Source of the DNA: Thermincola carboxydiphila | Lineage (GTDB): Bacteria > Bacillota > Thermincolia > Thermincolales > UBA2595 | DNA length: 64,000 bases | NCBI GenBank assembly: GCA_016841725.1 | Contig: JAENYP010000007.1 | Span: 1-64,000, forward strand | Direction of reading: 5' to 3' | In this document: piece by piece, positions 25,490 through 35,824 of the stretch | Numbering within the stretch: position 1 is the stretch's first letter | Layout of the letters: every line of letters begins with the position of its first letter | Notes under the pieces: model-generated | Databases searched by the model: none | What the model was told of the DNA's origin: nothing | What the model saw: only the letters and a program-made list of their open reading frames with translations | Translations under genes and position numbers: made by a program

Positions 25490-27241
25490 CTACAAAACCT
25501 TGGCCTGCCCACGGTAAATCAGTCCCCTGGTCCCGTCCACCGTAACGGTAATCCCCGCCTCCAGAATGGTGGCGGCGCCGTCTACTCCGACGATAACCGG
25601 GATCCCCAGGTTAATGCCGACTATAGCGGCATGTGAGGTCAGGCCTCCGGCTTCTGTTATCACCGCACCGGCCTTTTCCATGGCAGGAACAAAATCCCTG
25701 TCAGTGGCAGCAGTCACCAAAATGTCCCCCGGTGCAATAACGCGTTCAGCTTCCTGCGCATTTTTGACAACCCGGACAGTCCCGGTTACTGCCCGGACCC
25801 CTATACCGGTCCCCCTGGCAATTACATCACCGACAATATGAACCTTAATCATATTAGTGGTTCCGGGAACCCCGACCGGAATTCCCGCTGTAATTACCAC
25901 CAGGTCACCACTATGGATAAGACCGGCTTCAAGGGCTCCCCTGGTTGCTGCATCTATCATTTCATCAGTACTGTCTGTCTCTGTAACCAGTAATGGCGAT
26001 ACTCCCCAGACAATGGTCAGCTTACGCACCACTTCCTTTTTCGGAGTAACCGCGATAACCCTCGCCTGGGGCCGGTATTTGGAAACCATCCGTGCGGTAT
26101 GGCCGGACTTTGTTGAAGTAATGATTGCCGTGGCTCCCAGATTGAAGGCGGTGGAAGATGTGGCATAACTGATAGCATCTGTCACAGTCCTTCCCGGGGC
26201 AATTTCTTTCCGGCCCAGGATTTCCTTAAAACCGAGCGCCCTTTCAGTCCTTACGGCAATCCTGTCCATCATGGCTACTGCCTCCACAGGATACCTGCCG
26301 GCTGCAGTCTCACCTGACAGCATCAGGGCATCTGTCCCATCAAATATGGCATTAGCCACATCTGTAGCTTCTGCTCTGGTAGGACGCGGGTTACTTATCA
26401 TGGAATCTAGCATCTGGGTGGCTGTGATTACCGGTTTTCCCAGCCTGTTGCACCTTTCAATAATCATCTTCTGAATCAGGGGCACCTCTTCAGTAGGGGT
26501 TTCCACCCCCAGATCGCCCCTGGCCACCATAATCCCATCGGCAACCTTCAGTATTTCATCTATATTTTCCACACCCTGGTGGTTTTCAATCTTGGCTATG
26601 ATCTGGATACAGGACTCATTTTCCTCCAGTACCTTTCTGATTTGAAGGACATCTGAAGCGGTCCTGACAAAGGAAGCAGCAATGAAATCGAAATCATTTA
26701 CCACGGCAAACCTGATGTCTGCCACATCCTTTTCCGTAACGGCAGGGAGGTTTACTACCTGCCCGGGCAGGTTAATGTTCTTCCGGCTCCCAATCTCGCC
26801 GCCGCTGACAATGCGGCAGTGTATTTCCGTCCCCTCTACAGACTCGACCTCAAGCTCTACCAGCCCGTCGGCAATGAGTATTTTCGAGCCCTGGCAGACA
26901 TCGCCCGGCAGCCCCTGGTAGCTGACAGAAAGCCTCTCCGCAGTACCTTTGATCTCCTCTGTGGTCAGTGTTATTCGCTGACCTTCCTCCAGAGTAATCC
27001 TGTCAGCCTCCAAAATGCCTGTCCTCACTTCCGGTCCCTTGGTATCCAGCATTATCCCTACTACTGCATTCAGTTCTCTGGCAGCCTGTCGGATTAAGGC
27101 AACATTGGCGGCGTGCTGCTCATGGTTGCCGTGGGAAAAATTCAGCCTGGCAACATTCATTCCCTTGGAGATCATTTCTTTGAGAATCTCCACGGAATCA
27201 CTTGCCGGGCCAACAGTACATACAATTTTTGTGCGTCTCAT
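25490..27241 (-). CDS. pyk: Pyruvate kinase with C-terminal PEP-utilising-enzyme domain
   Basis: This protein of about 583 residues starts at ATG 27241 (GGGGTGG upstream; a GTG three codons earlier overlaps that site). The kinase barrel shows TKIVCTVGPASDS, MLDTKGPEVRTG, the catalytic-Lys block IIAKIENHQGVENIDEI and VITATQMLDSM. A B domain and a C-terminal regulatory domain follow. The extra C-terminal module of about 100 residues (GGLTSHAAIVGINLGIPVIVG) is the phosphohistidine-type domain seen in bacilli and clostridia. It makes pyruvate and ATP from PEP and ADP. It lies 14 bases downstream of pfkA, the usual Firmicute order. Confidence 0.95.
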   Translation of the reverse strand: MRRTKIVCTVGPASDSVEILKEMISKGMNVARLNFSHGNHEQHAANVALIRQAARELNAVVGIMLDTKGPEVRTGILEADRITLEEGQRITLTTEEIKGTAERLSVSYQGLPGDVCQGSKILIADGLVELEVESVEGTEIHCRIVSGGEIGSRKNINLPGQVVNLPAVTEKDVADIRFAVVNDFDFIAASFVRTASDVLQIRKVLEENESCIQIIAKIENHQGVENIDEILKVADGIMVARGDLGVETPTEEVPLIQKMIIERCNRLGKPVITATQMLDSMISNPRPTRAEATDVANAIFDGTDALMLSGETAAGRYPVEAVAMMDRIAVRTERALGFKEILGRKEIAPGRTVTDAISYATSSTAFNLGATAIITSTKSGHTARMVSKYRPQARVIAVTPKKEVVRKLTIVWGVSPLLVTETDSTDEMIDAATRGALEAGLIHSGDLVVITAGIPVGVPGTTNMIKVHIVGDVIARGTGIGVRAVTGTVRVVKNAQEAERVIAPGDILVTAATDRDFVPAMEKAGAVITEAGGLTSHAAIVGINLGIPVIVGVDGAATILEAGITVTVDGTRGLIYRGQAKVL

Positions 27242-27255
27242 GGTAACCACCCCGT

Positions 27256-28266
<1,011 letters not shown>

Positions 28267-29226
28267 CTATCCGGAAATAAATTGTCCTATGCCACGGAAT
28301 TTCTCGTACCTTTTCTGCAGCATTTCTGCAACAGGCATTTCCTTTAGGCTGTCGAGGTTCTTTTTAAGGTAATCCCCCAGCCGGGCAGCTATTTCCTCAG
28401 GATTCCGGTGAGCCCCACCCAGAGGTTCCGGGACAATCTCGTCAATTATACCCAGTTCCGCCAGATCATAGGCGGTCATCTTCATCGCCTCAACAGCTTC
28501 CTGGGCCCTGGTTGGGTCCTTCCATAAGATTGAAGCAAAGGATTCGGGAGAAATCACGGAAAACACCGAGTTCTCCAGCATCATCAGGCGATCACCCACC
28601 GCAATGGCCAGGGCGCCCCCACTCCCTCCTTCACCGATTATCGTATTAATTACGGGAACCCTAAGCTGCATCAGGCGGGTCAGGTTGACCGCAATGGCCC
28701 TTGCCTGGCCCCGCTCCTCGGCGCCCATACCGCAGTGAGCGCCCGGGGTGTCAACAAAGGTGAATACAGGCCGTCCAAATTTCTCAGCCTGTTCCATCAG
28801 CCTCAGCGCCTTGCGGTTCCCTTCAGGATTCGGCATACCGAAGTTTCGGGCCAGGTTCTCCTTGGTATCTTTTCCCTTGGCATGGCCGATAACCGTAACA
28901 GGTACTCCCCGAAACCTGGCAATTCCGCCAATAACGGCCCTGTCATCACCAAAATAGCGGTCTCCGTGCAATTCGATGAACTCCTCAAAAATATGTTTAA
29001 TATATTCCAGAGTCCCCGGCCTTTCAGGATGCCTGGCAATGGTAACCCGCTGAACTGGGGTAAGCTTGCCAAATATCTCTTTTTTAAGCGCCTCTGCCTT
29101 GGCCTGCATTATCTTTATTTCTTCCGCAAGGTCAATTCCCTGTTCACTGCTGAAGTTTTTTAATTCCTCAATTTTGGCCTCAAGCTCGGCAATAGGCTTT
29201 TCAAACTCAAGCATAATGCTGGGCAT
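28267..29226 (-). CDS. accA: Acetyl-CoA carboxylase carboxyltransferase subunit alpha
   Basis: This protein of about 319 residues shows VQRVTIARHPERPGTLEYI, FTFVDTPGAHCGMGAEERGQ, the GEGGSGGALAI oxyanion region and NSVFSVISPESFASILWKD. With AccD it forms the carboxyltransferase that makes malonyl-CoA. The start at ATG 29226 has GGAGG 8 bases upstream; an ATG two codons earlier is too close to that site. The start region overlaps the accD stop by about 20 bases, so the subunits are translationally coupled. Confidence 0.94.
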   Translation of the reverse strand: MPSIMLEFEKPIAELEAKIEELKNFSSEQGIDLAEEIKIMQAKAEALKKEIFGKLTPVQRVTIARHPERPGTLEYIKHIFEEFIELHGDRYFGDDRAVIGGIARFRGVPVTVIGHAKGKDTKENLARNFGMPNPEGNRKALRLMEQAEKFGRPVFTFVDTPGAHCGMGAEERGQARAIAVNLTRLMQLRVPVINTIIGEGGSGGALAIAVGDRLMMLENSVFSVISPESFASILWKDPTRAQEAVEAMKMTAYDLAELGIIDEIVPEPLGGAHRNPEEIAARLGDYLKKNLDSLKEMPVAEMLQKRYEKFRGIGQFISG

Positions 29227-30079
29227 TTGCATTTCCTCCGGTCATATGTAAGTCTAGAAGTTTAATCAGAGTATTCCTTAAATCGGCTCTGGCTACTACC
29301 ATATCTACAAGTCCATGGTCCAACATAAATTCTGCCGTCTGAAACCCTTCGGGCAGCTTTATTTTCATTGTCTGTTCAATTACCCTCGGCCCCGTAAATG
29401 CTATCAGAGAGCCGGGTTCAGCAATGATAATATCACCCATGGAGGCAAAACTGGCTAAAACCCCTCCCGTTGTGGGGTCAGTAAGCACAGTGATATACAA
29501 AAGCCCTGCTTCATGTAACCTGGCCAGGGCTCCACACGTTTTGGCCATCTGCATCAGGGAAATAACCCCTTCCTGCATTCTGGCCCCACCTGATGCAGTA
29601 AACATAATCAGGGGGATATTTTTCTCAATTGCCCGTTCAACTGCCCGGGTAACTTTTTCTCCAACAACAGAGCCCATGCTGCCCATGATGAAATTATTGT
29701 CCATTACCCCTATGATAACAGGATTTCCTCCGATAACTGCTTCACCTGTCACAACTGCTTCATTTAACTTGGTAACCTCTACCGCAGCGGCAACTTTTGC
29801 CGGATAATCCTCAAATCCAAGGGGGTTGGTGGACAGAAGGCCGGCATCTGTTTCCACAAAGCTGCCCTCATCAACAGTTATCTTAACCCGTTCCCGGGCT
29901 CCGACACGGAAGTAGCCCCCGCACTTCCGGCAGGTTTTCAGGCCCTTCTCAAGCTCCTTGGCATAAAGAATTTCATTGCAGTTAGGACATTTCTGCCATA
30001 AACCGTCAGGCATATCTTTTTTAACTGTATCAGCATGTACGGTAACATATTTCGGTTTGCGAAAAAGGTCCTTAAACAT
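29207..30079 (-). CDS. accD: Acetyl-CoA carboxylase carboxyltransferase subunit beta
   Basis: This 290-residue protein has a four-cysteine zinc ribbon near the N-terminus (CPNCNEILY and CRKCGGYF, about residues 31-58). A crotonase-like domain with MFTASGGARMQEGVISLMQM, DPTTGGVLASFASMGDIIIA and a FTGPRVIEQT block follows. It is the partner of AccA. GAGGTG lies about 10 bases before the ATG. The 200-base leader upstream holds a long hairpin (30196-30246); no FapR consensus was recognised. Confidence 0.94.
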   Translation of the reverse strand: MFKDLFRKPKYVTVHADTVKKDMPDGLWQKCPNCNEILYAKELEKGLKTCRKCGGYFRVGARERVKITVDEGSFVETDAGLLSTNPLGFEDYPAKVAAAVEVTKLNEAVVTGEAVIGGNPVIIGVMDNNFIMGSMGSVVGEKVTRAVERAIEKNIPLIMFTASGGARMQEGVISLMQMAKTCGALARLHEAGLLYITVLTDPTTGGVLASFASMGDIIIAEPGSLIAFTGPRVIEQTMKIKLPEGFQTAEFMLDHGLVDMVVARADLRNTLIKLLDLHMTGGNANAQHYA

Positions 30080-30195
30080 TAGAGACCATGCACCTCATTT
30101 CCCCTCTGTTAAACTAAGCGCCGGCTGAACAGCCCCCTTTGCAGCCACTAGTACTTTCGGGGTCAGTGATCTTTACCGGCGGTTAATTAACAACA

Positions 30196-30246
30196 GTCAA
30201 CCTTCGCCAATGCCAGTATAGTGCACTGGTCATTGGCAGGGTTGAC
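30196..30246. other. Long hairpin between the DUF2007-like gene and accD
   Basis: GTCAACC...CCAATG-CCAGT and ACTGG-CATTGG...GGTTGAC form a three-block stem around a 7-base loop. It lies 35 bases after the stop of the upstream small gene and 117 bases before accD. On the minus strand it lacks a clear T-tract, so it may be a weak terminator, a processing site or a protein-binding palindrome. Nothing else was found in the interval 30080-30280. Confidence 0.5.
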
Positions 30247-30280
30247 TTGCAGTGTTTTTTAATCAGTATATGCCGTTTGG

Positions 30281-30478
30281 TCATCCTACAGCACTGTTAA
30301 GAATCTCCATAGCTTCATCTACCTCTGATTCGGGAACAAGAATCTCAACAGCCCCCGTATCGTTCCCATGCGGCAATCCAATAGCACGTAATGTAACTAA
30401 CAAGCCCTCATTGCTTAACACTCTTTGCAGGTTTTCAGCAACTGATTTATTAGGCGCTATATAGACCACTGTCCACAC
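30281..30478 (-). CDS. Small DUF2007-like signal-transducing family protein
   Basis: The protein has about 65 residues, starting at GTG 30478 (GGGGG 7 bases upstream; the TTG at 30484 is too near). It begins MWTVVYIAPN and has a ferredoxin-like beta-alpha pattern with IGLPHGNDTGAVEILVPESE. This matches the short Firmicute proteins annotated as putative signal-transducing DUF2007, which often lie near accD or dnaE. The biochemical role is unknown. Confidence 0.7.
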   Translation of the reverse strand: MWTVVYIAPNKSVAENLQRVLSNEGLLVTLRAIGLPHGNDTGAVEILVPESEVDEAMEILNSAVG

Positions 30479-30593
30479 GTCCAAGCCCCCTATCTGCTAC
30501 ATTCAATGGGATGGAACAATTCTTAATTCTTACATAGTCCTTCGACTAGTATTATCTAGATTCCTTTATTTTTAAACAAATAAAACAAGAAAA

Positions 30594-30612
30594 TCCAGAG
30601 CAGAACCCTGGA
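30594..30612 (-). terminator. Intrinsic terminator after mtrB
   Basis: TCCAG and CTGGA pair around a 9-base loop, followed on the minus strand by TTTTCTTGTTTT. The stem is short, so it is moderate evidence. Confidence 0.5.
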
Positions 30613-30623
30613 CAAGTTTATCT

Positions 30624-30860
30624 CTAGAAACCTGACTCGCACAGGCCGTGTTTAGTCAGTACCTGGGCCTTGCCCCGAATCTTCATAGCCGACGTGTGTT
30701 CAGTAAACTGGGCTATCATAACTTCTCCCTTGTCAAGTTTTTCGGTATGATGAAACTTGGTATCCTGCCCCCGTGTCAACCCTATAATATTAACACCGTT
30801 TTCCATGGCCTTAATTACAATATATTCGCCGACAATCTGTGTTTCCTTCAAATTTCTCAC
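30624..30860 (-). CDS. mtrB: Tryptophan RNA-binding attenuation protein (TRAP)
   Basis: This 78-residue protein shows the TRAP core: [20 protein letters not shown] (about residues 12-31), then [20 protein letters not shown] and a [13 protein letters not shown] strand. The Lys-Lys-Arg RNA-binding positions (KF, EKLDKG, KIRGK) and the tryptophan-binding loops are retained. In bacilli TRAP forms an 11-subunit ring that binds GAG/UAG repeats in trp leaders when tryptophan is present. No trp gene or GAG-repeat leader is in this window, so its target lies elsewhere. The start is GTG 30860; a TTG three codons in is possible. It is 76 bases downstream of dnaE. Confidence 0.9.
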   Translation of the reverse strand: MRNLKETQIVGEYIVIKAMENGVNIIGLTRGQDTKFHHTEKLDKGEVMIAQFTEHTSAMKIRGKAQVLTKHGLCESGF

Positions 30861-30936
30861 CTCACCTTAATTCTCAGGCAAAGTAATGATACCACAATTT
30901 GTGGTTCTTTGCAAGAAATCCCTGTCAGCAGACGCC

Positions 30937-33900
30937 TTAATCCTTAATACATACAGACTCCTCACCCAGGAGCCGGACCAATTCTGTGATAGCCCCGGAA
31001 CGGCTGTCTACCCACCACTCCCTGGTGGTCCTGACGACTTTTTTGCTTGATTCAAAGTATAGTACTACAGGGTTATCTCCTCTATGACGGCGCAAAATCT
31101 CCTTTATTCCAGATAACGGGTCCTGTTCATCACGTTCGGGCACCTTCAGGTAAACGGTTGCCGGAGGCCTTTGATCAAGTCCGGAAATCTGTTCTGCAAT
31201 CACCTTGGCTTGCTCATCCCTGGTGTTGAAGTTAACCCTTCCCCTGACAAGTATAGCCGTATCAGGTTTCAGGAGAAACCGGTTTTCCCTGTAAACTCTT
31301 GGGAAAACCACCACTTCCACACTGCCAAGCAGGTCCTCCAGGACCAAAAAAACCATGGGTTCCCCCTTCCGGGTGGTAATCTGACGCAGCCCTGCCACCA
31401 TCCCGCCGACAATAACCGGCGTTTCATCGGCCAGCTCTGCTAGCTGTGCCGTATTATGTGAAACTTTTTCCCTGAGCATATCTTCATATTCTTTCAGGGG
31501 ATGCCCGCTGATATACAGCCCCAGAAGTTCCTTCTCCAATGCCAGCATCTCCCTGGCAGGGAATTCGGGAACATCCGGCAGGGGTTCTGCAGTCTTTTCC
31601 ATGACCGGACTGTCTCCTCCCAGGTCAAAGAGGGATATTTGGCCATTGGCCCTGTCCTTCTGACTCTGCTGGGCGGCATCCATACACCTGTCAGTGGCAG
31701 CCATCAGCTGGGCGCGTTTTGCTCCCAGCGAATCCATAGCCCCGCATTTGATAAGGCTCTCCAGGGTCCGTTTGGTAACGTGCCGGTGGTCCACCCGTTC
31801 ACAAAAATCCTGCAGTGACCCGAAGGGCCCGTCCTCTTTGCGAGCGGCAATGATATTTTCAATTGCTGACCGGCCGACATTTTTCACAGCTGCCAGGCCA
31901 AACCGGATCTTATCACCCACAACCGTAAAACTGACCAGGCTTTCATTAACATCAGGAGGAAGGACATCAATCCCTTCCTTACGGCATTCCTCAATATACA
32001 GGGCTACCTTGTCTCCGGAATCGATAGCCCCAGTGAGCAATGCTGCCATAAAGGCTACCGGATAATTGGCCTTCAAATAGGCAGTCTGGTATGACACCAG
32101 GGCATAAGCAGTACTGTGGCTCTTGTTAAAGCCATAACCGGCAAAGTACTCCATCAGGTCAAATATCTGTCCGGCAATCTCCGGAGCAATACCTTTTCTC
32201 CTGGCACCCTCAACAAACTGGCTCCTGAGCCCGGAGATTACTTCGGGTTTCTTTTTACCCATGGCACGCCTCAGCAAATCGGCTTCCCCCATGGTAAAAC
32301 CGGCCAAATCACCGGCTATCCTCATAACCTGTTCCTGGTAGAGAATAACACCATAGGTCTCGCGCAGAATCGGTTCCAGTGACGGGTGCAGGTACGTAAT
32401 CGGGCTCTCACCGTGTTTGCGCCTGATAAAGTCTTCGACCATCCCGCTCCCCAGGGGACCGGGACGATACAGGGCCACCAGGGCAATGATGTCTTCAAAG
32501 ACCTCTGGCTTTAACTCCTTAAGAATCGCTCTCATCCCGGAGCTTTCCAGCTGGAAAACCCCAATACTCTCCCCCCTCCCCAGCATCTCAAAGGCAGCCG
32601 GGTCATCCATGGGGATGGTATCAATATCTATCTCCTCACCCAGGGTGTGTTTGATAACCGTCAGGGCATCGTCAATTATGGTCAGGGTCTTCAGACCCAG
32701 CAGGTCCATTTTCAGGAGCCCGATTTCCTCCACGGTGTCTTTGGGAAACTGTGTTGCCACCAGGCCGTCAGTGGCCCTGTACAGGGGCAGATAGGCAGTC
32801 AGCGGCTCTTTCCCGATCACAACTCCGGCGGCATGGGTGGAGGCGTGCCTGGGCATACCCTCTATAGCCCTGGCCATATCAAGCAGCTTCTTCACCCCGG
32901 GGTCAAGGTCATAAAGCTGGCGCAGTTCAGTCCCGTTCTCCAGCGCCCGGTCAAGGGTGATGCCCAGTTCCGCGGGCACCAGCTTGGCCACCCGGTCGAC
33001 ATCGGCATATGGCATATTCAGCGCCCTGCCCACATCCCTGATGGCAGCACGGGCTGCCATTGTACCAAAGGTGATAATCTGGGCCACCCGTTCTTCCCCG
33101 TAGTGGTCTACCACGTACCTGATGACCTGTTCTCGTTTTTCATAACAGAAATCGATATCGATATCAGGCATTGACACCCGCTCCGGGTTCAGGAACCTCT
33201 CAAACAGAAGGTCATATTTCAGTGGGTCGACATTGGTAATCCCCAGGACATAGGCGACCAGGCTCCCGGCCGCGCTGCCGCGCCCCGGGCCTACCGGAAT
33301 ACCATTCTCCCTGGCAAACCTGACAAAGTCCCAAACTATTAAAAAATAGCCCGGAAACCCCATATCAGCGATTACCTTCAGCTCATAATCCAGCCTCTCC
33401 CTGACTTCCGGCCCGGCCCCGGGATAACGGTCAGCCAGGCCCTTCAGGCAAAGTTCCTCCAGGTAACTTTCCACGGTATGTCCCTGAGGAATGCGATATT
33501 CCGGCAGGTAGGTATGTTCAAAATCAAGAGTAACATTGCACCTTTCGGCTATTTTCACCGTATTGGCCAGGGCCTCCGGGTATTCTCCGAAAAGCAGGCG
33601 CATCTCGGCAGCATCCTTGAAATAGAACTCCTGAGTCCCAAAGTCCATGCGGTCTGTGTCCCCTAAGGTCTTTCCGGTTCCAATACAGAGGAGCACATCC
33701 TGGACCTCCGCATCTTCTTTTTTGACATAATGAATATCATTAGTGGCCACCAGAGGAATCCCCAGTTCGCGGCTTATCTTAACCAGCTCGGTATTTACCG
33801 CCCGCTGGCCCTCCAATCCGTGTTCCTGCATTTCAAGGAAAAAATTTCCTCTGCCAAATATGTCTTCATACTCCCTGGCTGCTTCCCTGGCAAGATTAAA

Positions 33901-34353
33901 CTGTGAATTCTTGATTGCTGTGGCAATTTCCCCGCCCAAACAGGCGCTTAGGGCAATCAGCCCCTGACTGTGCTTCCTCAGGGTTTCCTTGTCGGTCCTG
34001 GGCTTATAATAAAAGCCATGGGTATAGGCACGGGAAACTATACTCAGCAGGTTGCGGTAGCCTGTCTCATTTTCAGCCAAAAGGACCAGGTGGTAATTGG
34101 CATCATCTTTACCGGGTTCCCGGTCTTCCATTGCCCTTGGCGCCACATAAACCTCACAGCCAAGGACAGGTTTTATGCCGGCTTTATGAGCCGCCTTATA
34201 GAAATCAATAACTCCAAACATAGCCCCATGGTCGGTAATGGCCAGAGCCGGCATACCTCTCGCGGCAGCCAGGGCTACCAATTCCCTGATGCGGGCCGCC
34301 CCGTCAAGGAGGCTGTATTCGGTGTGTACATGAAGATGAACGAAATCCTGCAT
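30937..34353 (-). CDS. dnaE: DNA polymerase III subunit alpha
   Basis: This 1138-residue protein has an N-terminal PHP domain (FVHLHVHTEYSLLDGAARI, about residues 4-22). The palm shows VGPGRGSAAGSLVAYVLGIT and the catalytic aspartates in MPDIDIDFCYEKR (about 395-407). Then come the beta-binding/tandem HhH region and an OB-fold (ITTRKGEPMVFLVLEDLLGS, about 985-1004). The length fits the DnaE1/DnaE3 class and not PolC. It is the replicative or auxiliary polymerase subunit. It heads the block dnaE-mtrB-DUF2007-accD-accA-pfkA-pyk, partly conserved in clostridia. No intein or frameshift was seen. Confidence 0.96.
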   Translation of the reverse strand: MQDFVHLHVHTEYSLLDGAARIRELVALAAARGMPALAITDHGAMFGVIDFYKAAHKAGIKPVLGCEVYVAPRAMEDREPGKDDANYHLVLLAENETGYRNLLSIVSRAYTHGFYYKPRTDKETLRKHSQGLIALSACLGGEIATAIKNSQFNLAREAAREYEDIFGRGNFFLEMQEHGLEGQRAVNTELVKISRELGIPLVATNDIHYVKKEDAEVQDVLLCIGTGKTLGDTDRMDFGTQEFYFKDAAEMRLLFGEYPEALANTVKIAERCNVTLDFEHTYLPEYRIPQGHTVESYLEELCLKGLADRYPGAGPEVRERLDYELKVIADMGFPGYFLIVWDFVRFARENGIPVGPGRGSAAGSLVAYVLGITNVDPLKYDLLFERFLNPERVSMPDIDIDFCYEKREQVIRYVVDHYGEERVAQIITFGTMAARAAIRDVGRALNMPYADVDRVAKLVPAELGITLDRALENGTELRQLYDLDPGVKKLLDMARAIEGMPRHASTHAAGVVIGKEPLTAYLPLYRATDGLVATQFPKDTVEEIGLLKMDLLGLKTLTIIDDALTVIKHTLGEEIDIDTIPMDDPAAFEMLGRGESIGVFQLESSGMRAILKELKPEVFEDIIALVALYRPGPLGSGMVEDFIRRKHGESPITYLHPSLEPILRETYGVILYQEQVMRIAGDLAGFTMGEADLLRRAMGKKKPEVISGLRSQFVEGARRKGIAPEIAGQIFDLMEYFAGYGFNKSHSTAYALVSYQTAYLKANYPVAFMAALLTGAIDSGDKVALYIEECRKEGIDVLPPDVNESLVSFTVVGDKIRFGLAAVKNVGRSAIENIIAARKEDGPFGSLQDFCERVDHRHVTKRTLESLIKCGAMDSLGAKRAQLMAATDRCMDAAQQSQKDRANGQISLFDLGGDSPVMEKTAEPLPDVPEFPAREMLALEKELLGLYISGHPLKEYEDMLREKVSHNTAQLAELADETPVIVGGMVAGLRQITTRKGEPMVFLVLEDLLGSVEVVVFPRVYRENRFLLKPDTAILVRGRVNFNTRDEQAKVIAEQISGLDQRPPATVYLKVPERDEQDPLSGIKEILRRHRGDNPVVLYFESSKKVVRTTREWWVDSRSGAITELVRLLGEESVCIKD

Positions 34354-34474
34354 AATTATTGGCCTCCATTAAAATCGCCATATCTTGAGAGTAAAATTCC
34401 CTGACTTATAATTCGCTCTAAAAAGTATTATTTCCTCTACAGGTTTATGTTTTTGTCTGTTTCCACATACAAAT

Positions 34475-34513
34475 GCCCTCCTATAGTAGTTTTTTATTTT
34501 ACCATAGGAGGGC
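34475..34513. terminator. Bidirectional-looking terminator hairpin
   Basis: GCCCTCCTATAGTAG and a matching ACCATAGGAGGGC pair around an AT-rich loop, with TCTTTTTGG on the plus strand. It lies 120 bases past the stalk-domain gene (34634) and 120 bases upstream of dnaE on the minus strand. The remainder of the 34354-34633 interval shows no gene. Confidence 0.6.
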
Positions 34514-34633
34514 TCTTTTTGGTTTATCCGGGTGCGATCTTACTTTTAGTTTAGTGAAGCCCGATTGCCGTACTAATTTTAGAACGGCCAGGGAAGGTCA
34601 GGTGTAAGCAGGTCAACGCCGTCTGCAACTGCT

Positions 34634-35254
34634 TCACCTATCGGTTTCGGCATTCCAGCCAACTGTCAATCCCAGCGCCTCTGCGATGGCCCTGGCAGGA
34701 AGAAATGTCCTGCCGCCTTCAATAAATGCAGTGGTATCCATGGTAAATACCTGACCGTTAACCTCAAAGGTCTTATCACCGATTTTAAGCCTTACAGACC
34801 GGTCGCCAAGGGTAAGTAAAACCGTCTGCGTAGCGGGGTCCCACCTGAGCTCTGCTCCGAAGGCCTCAGCAATCGCCCGTAAGGGCAGCACTGTCCTGTT
34901 ATCCTGGTTGATAAACGGCTTGACGTCCGCTTCCAGGGGCACACCGTCAATATTTACCATAACATATTTCTTTACTGTTACCGTATTTGTATTTGTCACA
35001 GTATTCTGCTGGTTAACCTGGTTATTGCTGCCGATATTGCTGTTAGTTATCGTGGTATTCCCTGATATGTTAATATTTGTATTAGAAGTATTATCAGTTG
35101 TGGTGTCATTGTTGATAGTAGTATTAGTAGTTCCTGCTCCTATATCTCCGGTAACTCCCGGAACAGGACCAATTGTTTCTTCAGCACAGGCCATAACTGC
35201 AAAGGAAAGAACCAGCGCCAGCGCCAATAATACGGATAAAACCCTCTTTTTCAA
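34634..35254 (-). CDS. Secreted stalk-domain protein (copper amine oxidase N-terminal-like)
   Basis: This protein of about 206 residues has a signal peptide (VLSVLLALALVLSFAVMACA). An Asn/Thr-rich low-complexity linker (TTNTTINNDTTTDN, TTITNSNIGSNNQVNQ) follows. One copy of the stalk/Cu-amine-oxidase-N domain then shows the twin patterns NRTVLPLRAIAEAFG and GRTFLPARAIAEALG. These domains are common on clostridial surface proteins and no catalytic function is assigned. GGAG lies 8 bases before a TTG at 35254; the in-frame ATG at 35263 is directly against that site. The domain and linker are closely related to the neighbouring gene fragment 35279-35824, so the two arose by tandem duplication. 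Confidence 0.75.
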   Translation of the reverse strand: MKKRVLSVLLALALVLSFAVMACAEETIGPVPGVTGDIGAGTTNTTINNDTTTDNTSNTNINISGNTTITNSNIGSNNQVNQQNTVTNTNTVTVKKYVMVNIDGVPLEADVKPFINQDNRTVLPLRAIAEAFGAELRWDPATQTVLLTLGDRSVRLKIGDKTFEVNGQVFTMDTTAFIEGGRTFLPARAIAEALGLTVGWNAETDR

Positions 35255-35278
35255 AATATCCATCTCCTTTTTTTCTTC

Positions 35279-35824
35279 TTACTGCCCGGCATCTGTTTTT
35301 ACAATCACAGTTTTGTTGGCCTGATCCCATTCCACAGTGGCTCCCAGCGCCTGACTGACAGCCCTGACCGGAATATATGTACGTGAGGATTTAATAACAG
35401 CCAGGGTATCCATTGCCTGCACGTTTCCGTCCACTTCGATAACCTGCTGCCCGACAGGAACCCGGACAAGTTTTTGCCCCTGGCTGAGAGCAGCAATTCT
35501 TTCCTCAGGGTCCCACTGGACCGTTGCACCCAACTTTTCGGCTATGGCCCGGAACGGGACCATTACCCGGTTGTTCTTATTGATGAATGGCGGGGCATCA
35601 CCGGGATTCATCTGCTCACCATTGACAACAATCTTCACATACTCAACAGCCGTGCTGGCCGAATTGTAGTTGGCCACTGAAGTTGTCTGGTTAACCTGGT
35701 TGTTGCTGGCAATATTGCTGTTGGTAATTGTGCTGTCACTTATATTTACCGTTGTATTAGCCTCATTTGTTACATCATTGTCATTAATGGTTGTATTGGA
35801 GTTATCCTCGTAAATGTTTGTTTG
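35279..35824 (-). pseudogene. Frameshifted 3' part: Asn/Thr linker plus stalk domain
   Basis: The open frame runs from just after a TAA at 35825-35827 to the stop at 35279. It reads an Asn/Thr-rich linker (NTTINDNDVTNEANTTVN..., up to NNQVNQTTS) and then a stalk domain with NRVMVPFRAIAEKLG and SRTYIPVRAVSQALG. The only internal start (GTG 35677) lacks a ribosome site and lies inside the linker. The upstream FN3 frame ends at 35802 inside the overlap. A one-base shift there would give a signal-FN3-linker-stalk protein like the neighbour. Either the gene is broken, a sequencing error occurred in the AAC/AAA-rich overlap, or ribosomal frameshifting is used. Confidence 0.65.

Noticed and set aside
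30196-30246. T-box or FapR-type control element before accD
   Set aside because: It is a simple symmetrical hairpin; neither the T-box core sequence nor the FapR consensus could be found.
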